In this document: one piece after another, positions 56,901 through 64,000 of the stretch
How positions within the stretch are numbered: the first letter of the stretch is position 1
How the letters are laid out: the number at the start of each line of letters is the position of its first letter
Source: Clarireedia homoeocarpa
Lineage: Eukaryota; Ascomycota; Leotiomycetes; Helotiales; Rutstroemiaceae
Assembly: GCA_001465935.1 (NCBI GenBank)
Contig: LNKV01000059.1
Span: 62,001-126,000 of the forward strand
Reading direction: 5' to 3'
DNA: 64,000 bases
The notes under the pieces: model-generated
What the model saw: the letters and a program-made list of their open reading frames with translations, nothing else
Database searches by the model: none
Told to the model about the DNA's origin: nothing
Program-made: the position numbers and the translations under genes

Positions 56901-56993
56901 GAAGATGGACATAAACTTCCCTCGTGGCTTGCTGCACAGGAAGAGGAAGCCCGGAGTAGGAGCACTTTCGTTGACGAGGATGCGGGCCTATGA
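53978..56993 (+). CDS. NVJ2: NVJ2/TEX2-like SMP-domain lipid-transfer protein
   Basis: Nvj2 and TEX2 are ER-anchored proteins at membrane contact sites that move lipids through an SMP domain. Exons 53978-54450, 54517-56287 and 56391-56993 give 948 aa. Residues 4-27 form the ER membrane anchor (FAWFLFIYCLGGLTFIPLVL). A PH-like part follows (HGHLMLYDDDEQLEVRHVVS to YFALLRNQE). The SMP domain runs from about 260 to 470, with TRWLNALVGRIFLALYKTPE, DLTVDGELIVEADVRYAGNF and PPPSNRLWMTFQTMPKIDMT. The remaining half is Ser/Thr-rich and disordered and ends in proline-rich, SH3-ligand-like stretches (QPLPPPGVPLPPPSKK, RKVPPPPLPRRG). I start at the ATG giving MGGFAWF; the frame is open upstream but has no ATG there. 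If intron 2 were kept, the frame would end at 56422 with a hydrophobic tail. Confidence 0.92.
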
Positions 56994-57672
56994 GAGGGGT
57001 TCTTCATTTTCAATTATTTTGTTCCAGCTGGTTCATTGATTCCCACAGATTTATGCAAAACACAGGATGCATTGGAGGCGCAATACACAAAGGGACCTGT
57101 TTGAATTAGCATGGCACCCTCGGCTTGGTTATTTCACTCTCAGCTGGCGTTACAAGGTTAAAATCGAGGATTGGATAATGGGGCTAGAACGTTCAATACA
57201 ATGTTTGACTGATATGTTTAGAAGTCTATGATTGTAGTATGCTTAAGAGCCTCTTTGTATATTAGTTTAGTCTTAGTAATGGCAGCGAGACTTGGTTATC
57301 ATGGCAGGAGCCAGCTGTGATATTATGAAGGCCTAAAACAAGCAAGAAATAGTAGAATTTGTCCTGTAATACTTGCCAACATGACGAAGTATGTATCTAG
57401 GGAGGGGGGTTTAGTGCCTGAGGCTAGTTAGTGTATTAAGATTGGCTCCTCCGAGAATTACAGTAGTTACCTACTCCTGCGCAGGCGCCACATTACGCAA
57501 CTCCACTAGAACGGTCTAAGCAAGCCTCCACCACTGTCTATCATTACCTTCTCTTCTTGCTTAAGGGGAAGGGTTGCAATTATTTTACCACATATCATTC
57601 CAGTACTTCGTAAACTGTCACCTTTCTTTGTGCACATTTGCAGTCAATTGCGCGCTCTGTGCGCCTTTCATC
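56994..57672. other. Intergenic region between NVJ2 and SLA2
   Basis: About 680 bp between two genes on the plus strand, with the 3' region of one and the promoter of the other. The last 100 bp are pyrimidine-rich. No gene is visible. Confidence 0.5.
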
Positions 57673-60600
57673 ATGTCGTACGCGCCAACTGCTAGAAATG
57701 TTGATCATACCAAGTAAGTGTGCTGGAAGCATCGGAATTTCTGAGCTTGTGATATTATTGTCTATGAATTTGTCTTCATCCAGTCACTGATTCTCTCAAT
57801 CACAGGTCCGAAGCTGAACTTGCCATCAATATCCGAAAGGCCACAAGCATCGAAGAAACAGCCCCGAAGCGCAAGCATGTCCGCAGCTGCATTGTGTACA
57901 CATGGGACCACAGTAATTCTGCAGCCTTCTGGGCTGGCATGAAAGTGTCAGTGCGAATTATCTCTTTTCTCTCACATGAACAATGTCGTCAAAGATCCGG
58001 GTGATTGGAACATATGGCATCATGGGAAACGACTGACTTTGGAGCTTCGTAGGCAACCTATTCTCGCCGATGAAGTTCAGACTTTCAAGGCATTAATCAC
58101 TGTCCATAAAGTCCTACAAGAAGGTCACCCTTCCAGCTTGAGGGAGGCCATGGCAAATCGAAATTGGATCGACAGCTTGAATAGGGGGGTGTCCGGCGAA
58201 GGTCTGCGGGGATACGGCCCTCTGATCAAAGAATACGTCAGCTTCCTCCTTGCGAAACTCTCATTCCATCAGCAACACCCAGATTTCAATGGAACCTTCG
58301 AATACGAGGAGTATATTAGTTTGAAGGGAATCAATGACCCCAACGAGGGCTACGAAACCATCTCGGATCTCATGGCTTTGCAGGATAGGATTGAACACTT
58401 TCAAAAATTGATATTCTCGCATTTTCGGAGTGGAGGGCACAATGAGTGTAGGATATCTGCATTGGTGCCTCTGGTGCAAGAGAGTTATGGCATCTACAAA
58501 TTCATCACCAGCATGCTCCGAGCAATGCACACGAGTAAGTACAAAATTCATGGACTGTAAAACCTACCACTGATTGATTGCTTAGCGACCGGTGATGACG
58601 AAGCACTGGAACCATTAAGGTCAAGATATGATGCGCAACATTACCGTCTAGTGAAATTTTATTACGAATGCTCTAATCTCCGGTATCTCACCAGTTTGAT
58701 CACCGTGCCAAAGCTGCCACAGGATCCTCCAAACCTACTCTCCGAAGATGATTCAGCTCCTCGACTACCACAGCGACCAAAGCAAGAGATTGAACGACAG
58801 GTCACACCTCCAAAACCGCCGAAGACAGAAGAACCAGATGAGATTGGTGAGTTTTGGAAGAATGAGCAGGCACGACAAAACCAAATGTATGAGGAGCAAC
58901 AACGAGTCTTGGAAGAACGGCAGAGGCAACAGATGTTAGCACAACAGCAAGCGCAGCTCCAGGCCCAGCGAGACTATGAAGAACAACAGCGTTTACTCGC
59001 TGAGCAGCAAAGGCGAGAGCAAGAGCAATTGATGCTTCAACAGTCTCAACAGCAAACCTACGGTCGACTGGCGGAACTCGAACGAGAGAATCTGGAAGCT
59101 CGGGCACAATATGCACGGGATCAACTTATGCTACAACAATATGACCAGAAGATAAAGGCTTTAGAGGGCGAGCTAGCACAGCTTCAGGGTAGTTACGGCC
59201 AACAGCTCAGCAGCAAAGAGGACCAGATTCGAGCGTTGCAAGAACAGGTCAACACATGGAGGACAAAGTATGAGGCGCTTGCCAAATTGTATTCGCAATT
59301 ACGACATGAGCATCTTGATCTTCTTCAAAAGTTCAAGAGCGTGCAATTGAAGGCAGCTTCTGCTCAAGAGGCTATCGACAAACGGGAAAAGCTCGAACGA
59401 GAAATTAAGACCAAGAACCTTGAGCTTGCGGACATGATTAGAGAAAGAGACAGAGCTCTTCATGAGAAAGATCGTCTTACTGGTGGCAATAAGGAAGAAG
59501 TAGAGAAGCTTAAGCGTGAGCTTCGCATGGCACTTGATCGTGCAGACAATTTGGAGCGAAGCAAAGGCAATGAACTATCAACGATGCTTTCGAAATATAA
59601 CCGCGAAATGGCAGATCTCGAGGAGGCCCTTCGCAACAAATCCCGTGCTCTGGAGGAAGTTCATGCCAAGTACAGCGAAGGTGGATCAGATGCGGAAAGA
59701 TTACTTCGCGAGAAGGAAGATGAGCTCGAAGTGTACAAGCAAAGTCTCGATGACACACTCATCCGACTGAACGAACTTGAAATGGCGCAAGGTGCTAATG
59801 ACCACGCATTGGATGGAGAGATTGACGCCATGCTCCTCTCAAACATCGGGAAGATAAATGATATCATAGATTCGGTGCTACAGAGCGGTGTTCAGCGTGT
59901 TGATGATGCGCTTTACGAACTTGACTCTTCTATGCAAGCTGGTAATCAGAATGCAACTCCTTCATACGTTCTATCACAGATCGAGAAGGCATCAGCTAGC
60001 GCGACCGAATTTGCTACGGCTTTTAACAACTTTATTGCGGATGGTCCAAATAGTAGTCATGCTGAGATAATTCGGACAATCAACGTGTTTGCAAGCTCCA
60101 TTGCCGATGTTCTAAGCAATACCAAGGGTCTCACCAGACTTGCTACTGATGACAAGAAAGCCGACCAGCTCACCAACGGGGCACGCCAATCAGCCTTATC
60201 CACTGTGAAGTTCTTCCGTGGTCTTCAAAGCTTCCGACTCGATGGTATGGATCCAATTCAGAAAACAGACGTGGTCATCAACAGCAACAACGAAGTTCAA
60301 ATGAACCTCCAGAAGTTGAACAAACTCGCAGACACATTTGCACCACACAGCGATAAAATAACGAACAACAAGGGCGACCTTGGTGACCTCGTCGACAGCG
60401 AATTGAACAAAGCCGCCGATGCCATTAGTGCTGCTGCTGCTCGTCTGGCTAAGCTCAAGTCGAAACCCAAGGATCAGTATTCCACCTATAAGCTTGAGAT
60501 TCATGACTCTATTCTGGATGCTGCTATTGCAGTAACGAATGCCATTGCAAGATTGATCAAGGCTGCTACAGTTACGCAACAGGAGATCGTGCAAGCTGGC

Positions 60601-61142
60601 CGTGGTTCATCATCAAAGACCGCGTTCTACAAAAAGAACAACCGATGGACAGAAGGTCTTATTTCTGCTGCCAAGGCAGTCGCATCATCAACCAACACAT
60701 TGATTGAGACCGCTGACGGGGTGCTGTCAGGGAGGAACAGCCCTGAGCAGCTTATTGTTGCATCGAACAACGTTGCAGCTTCAACCGCGCAATTGGTCGC
60801 AGCTAGCAGAGTTAAGGCAGGTTTCATGAGCAAGAGCCAAGAGAGTTTGGAGGAAGCCAGCAAAGCTGTTGGTGCCGCCTGCAGGGCTCTTGTTAGACAA
60901 GTGCAGAGCATGATCAAGGATAGAGATCAGGAAGATGAAGGAGAGGATTACGCTAAGCTAGGCGCTCACGAGTTCAAGGTCAGGGAGATGGAACAGCAGG
61001 TCAGTGACTATATTTTGAGGTATAGTATGCATTTGGCTAACACAAGTTCACACAGGTTGAAATTCTACAACTCGAAAACAACCTGGCAGCGGCGAGGAAG
61101 AGGCTGGGTGAGATGAGGAAGATATCCTATCTTGAAGAATAG
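57673..61142 (+). CDS. SLA2: SLA2/End4 endocytic adaptor (ANTH, coiled coil, I/LWEQ actin-binding)
   Basis: Sla2 links clathrin-coated pits and phosphoinositides to actin and is needed for endocytosis and polar growth. Exons 57673-57713, 57806-57946, 58053-58534, 58586-60999 and 61056-61142 give 1054 aa. The ANTH domain (about 1-290) begins KSEAELAINIRKATSIEETA and continues CIVYTWDH, FWAGMK-VQPILADEVQTF and HKVLQEGHPSSL. A Gln-rich coiled coil covers about 330-690. The C-terminal THATCH/I-LWEQ module starts near 770 and includes KTAFYKKNNRWTEGLISAAK and ASTAQLVAASRVKAGFMSKS. The last exon adds VEILQLENNLAAARKRLGEM and ends LEE. Intron 2 was placed at GT-GTCAGT so that AGMKVQPILADE is restored. 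An acceptor nine bases upstream of 61056 is an in-frame alternative. Confidence 0.95.
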
Positions 61143-63006
61143 GGCTTCGGGCATTAGGGCACGGCTGGTTATTATTGTCTTGTAATTTAAATAAGGCACA
61201 TTCTCTCATACAACCTTCACAATATTCGTTCTAGGTGTCTTTTCGAACGGCGCACGATATCCAAAACATATGTGTAATTTAGTTGGGATTTGTAAATATG
61301 TTCCTGTCACAAATATCATTTGTACTTACTCATAAACAGAGGTAGGGATCAGTGAGCGCATCCACTTATTCAAGCCTATGATTCAGCTATTTTCGATTTC
61401 GATAGATAGCACCTAGACTTTCCCCTGGTTTATCCTAATAAATTCGCCCAGCTTTGTGTCCACAACCAATACGGTGTTTCAAACCCCACAAGGCAGTTAG
61501 ACCTCCCAGTAGTTTGTGACGCCAAGGACCTGTAGGCAAGCAGAAGTTAGGCATCATTCAATAACAATGAGACTCATGATCGTCTGCGCGGTTACATCAG
61601 CCAAAGTACCTCTTAGGCCATTGCTATACGAACAGTTCCCCAAACCCCATAGCTTACTGTAACCGTTGCGGTGCCACTTTCCAGAAGAAGAAAAAAAGGC
61701 AAGGTTGCACCCAGATGCTCTTATCCCAACCTGCATTAGTCGTGTTGGTACCATAACCCCGGTAGTTGCGCACGCTTGGCACCTCAGTCCCACACTGCTT
61801 ATTTCTACGACATTTCATTTTGTAAGGAGCTGTGCAAAAGAAAAGGAAAAGGAGAAGGCACCCCTTTCTCATCGAAGTGACGACTCATTTTCTAAGATAT
61901 GTTGCTTTGTGCACGATGTGACTCATGACCATTATTACGATGGTATTTCGAGGTGATGGAAAGAGCGGGCTGCCAAAGCTTGTACGAAATTCATCAGTCG
62001 ATCATGGAGGAAACACTACCACTAACGAGTGATGCTGGAAGACATCTGAGCAAGATGGACAGTTGGGTAGTCAAGAGGTCAACTATCATATAGTAACGCG
62101 ATAAGTGTATGTATTCCCTAACTATCCCCTATCCCTAGATGTAAAATGCAGTGCGAACAGGTGAGCTTGCTGCTTGACATATCATGCTCCAGTGTTAAAT
62201 GAGCAAAAATAAATTAGGTATGTGAACCATCCTAACATTTCCGCTCCCTCAATTAAGTCGCCTCATGATGAAAATAAATCGCTCTGGATAACACAGCTCT
62301 GTTATGAAATAAATGAGACTATATGCTTTTGGATGTAGGTCGTTGAAATTGATGTTTGTAGTGGCGGGTCAAGAGGAATTAGCAACTTGATGGCGCAGAA
62401 CTCGTAATCGAAAAATCTATCATCACACTTATTCTTCCGCCAGTCTCAGGCACGGGCACCAGCTCAATCGCATGTGCTACTATCGCAAATGCCAGGCCAA
62501 GGATACAAGGTAAGCTATCTGATATTTCATAAACGGAAGTTTCACAGTGGAGTCGGAGGTTGGAAATTTTCTGGAGGTTTGCTGATAGAACTCAATTATT
62601 GGATGGTAGCAACATGTCTTCGATTAACCATCCAATTCATGAAGCGAGCAATCCAAACCCAATCTTGAGTTCTTCCTATAGCGCCCGTGTTTTTGTATAA
62701 TCTTTGTAGTCACCAATGCTGATGATTACAGCTCGATCGGCTTGGTATAAGTCATACTTCGTTTCAATGCAGCGCATAACTACGAACAAATTCGCCGGCA
62801 ATGCCGGCATATGAAGTCCATTTGCAATATATACATACCATCCAGTATGCCATCAACAGACTTATTCCAATTTGAGAGCACAAATTGTGGAGAAATCTCT
62901 CTTACAAGTAAGAAAAATGGCTCGAATTCAAGCATGATCTAGAGTGCTCGCCCGCGTTGCGGCAGATAGCCTAGTTATCTCCCTTATCGACCTGTGATAT
63001 GCTTGG
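61143..63006. other. Convergent intergenic region after SLA2
   Basis: About 1.9 kb between two tail-to-tail genes. It is AT-rich with scattered open frames below 100 codons that lack any signature. I find no RNA gene, repeat array or transposon remnant that I can support. Confidence 0.45.
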
Positions 63007-63938
63007 TTATGCAGCAATCTTTCTCTTCTTCTTTCTTGGGCTTCTGATTTCCTCATCGCTCTTTTCTGGGCTATTCAAAACCCTCGCCGTATCATCAAAC
63101 TCTGCCAATGCACCCAAAGTGGTTCGGATCAGTTGACTAAAGTGGTACTCCCACTGATATCGAGAAACTGAGGTATATCAGCATTCATCAGACACTCGAA
63201 TAATCTGTTGCTACACTTACGCAAGGATATCACTTCGAAGCTTTTTGTCGAAGCCCCTTCCCACCATTCAGCGTCATGTGCCATATCATATTCTGGTCCA
63301 TCATGACACCAGAAAGCAAACCCAAGGTCCTGAGCTTCTGCCATGTTCACTCGAAGGTCACGCTTGCTGAGCTCGGTCGCGATTTCTTTCAAAACTCTGC
63401 GATTTGGGGACGCAGGCTTTATCAGATTTCGAGCCAAGGCTTGCGTCTCTATGTTTCTGCAATGCATGTTAATTGTGTAGATCGTGAACAGGAGGGTGAT
63501 GTATACTCACTCTTGGATTTCCATGCGTATAGCAGCGCGATGACCAGCGGGTAGATTGCCAACAAATGAATCCTCATTTCTATCCTTGTTGTAAAGTAGT
63601 GTTGCTTCGAATCTCATGAGGTCTTCACCGATTGACTTTTCGTTCTCGACGATCTTTGATAGAGGAAGGAAAGTTTTGGATCGAGGAGAAACCGCTCGCA
63701 TCTTCTTAGTTTCACCGGTTTGATCTTCTTCCTCTTGCATGGACATATGCACTCTATCAAATATAACATCGTAGTTCACAGGTCCAATTCCGAAATCAGC
63801 TTCAGTCTGATTGTCGGATGACTCGGATTGGAATTCTGTTACGAAATTATCGAACATGCCAATAGCACCCAAGGCAGTGTTGTGTATGGCATCGCGCGAA
63901 TAATCTGCATCGGTCATAGTGATGTTTTCTTCCTGCAT
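63007..63938 (-). CDS. Unrecognised gene with a basic C-terminus (5' end uncertain)
   Basis: Three exons in gene order (63938-63511, 63456-63221, 63167-63007) join in phase to 274 aa. Donors are GTGAGT and GTAAGT; acceptors are TTGCAG and CTCAG. The first exon encodes an acidic N-terminus and MRFEATLLYNKDRNEDSFVG. The second gives LKEIATELSKRDLRVNMAEA and FAFWCHDGPEYDMAHDAEWW. The last ends EIRSPRKKKRKIAA, which resembles a nuclear localisation signal. I do not recognise the family. A nuclear role is inferred only from the basic tail. The frame is open for nine codons (LIHIEEDND) upstream of the chosen Met, after a possible GATAG acceptor at about 63966. The true start may therefore lie in an exon beyond the window. 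Confidence 0.68.
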
Positions 63939-64000
63939 GTCGTTATCTTCTTCGATGTGGATTAGCTATCTGAGTCTCCTTTAAATCACCTTTGGATACT

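Overview
The window reads as nuclear DNA of a filamentous ascomycete (Pezizomycotina). Genes are intron-rich, with short introns of about 43-190 bp that use GTAAGT/GTATGT-type donors, CTAAC/CTGAC branch sites and CAG/TAG acceptors. Gene content is eukaryotic and fungal: ERF2, SEC2, SLA2, an O-mannosyltransferase, a C6-type zinc-cluster regulator, a tetraspanin and a secreted phospholipase B. A Leotiomycete is my best guess, but that is inference. I saw no rRNA gene, CRISPR array, transposase or clear transposon, and by eye I could not establish any tRNA gene.

Left part (1-11.5 kb): the 3' end of a RIM2-like mitochondrial pyrimidine-nucleotide carrier (+), SNX3 (-), SER2 phosphoserine phosphatase (-), a five-exon tetraspanin (+), and a seven-exon zinc-cluster regulator of about 914 aa (+) with a long repeat-bearing leader and two overlapping uORFs.

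Centre (11.5-23.2 kb): a convergent interval of about 11.7 kb with no recognisable conserved protein gene. It is dense in simple repeats with unit lengths from 1 to 12 bp, including two hexamer arrays of the same family in opposite orientation. Inside it lies one well-formed candidate micro-gene (17557-17797, three exons, 30 codons).

Middle right (23-38 kb): ERF2 palmitoyltransferase (-), divergent from a small conserved fungal protein with one membrane segment (+); a PMT2-family O-mannosyltransferase with a long C-terminal tail (+); a secreted phospholipase B (+); a dienelactone-hydrolase-family protein (+); and a membrane-anchored amidohydrolase (+).

Right part (38-64 kb): SEC2 Rab exchange factor (-); a divergent ribosomal pair RPL21 (-)/RPS9 (+) sharing a 300-bp promoter; the SLU7 splicing factor (-) divergent from REV3, the catalytic subunit of DNA polymerase zeta (+); an NVJ2/TEX2-like SMP-domain lipid-transfer protein (+); SLA2/End4 (+); and an unrecognised three-exon gene running off the right edge (-). 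SEC2 and SLA2 both serve polarised growth (exocytosis and endocytosis), but the window otherwise looks like ordinary housekeeping chromosome rather than a functional cluster. Exon boundaries are hand-made: each multi-exon model was checked for reading phase and, where the family is known, for protein continuity. No transcript or database search was available.
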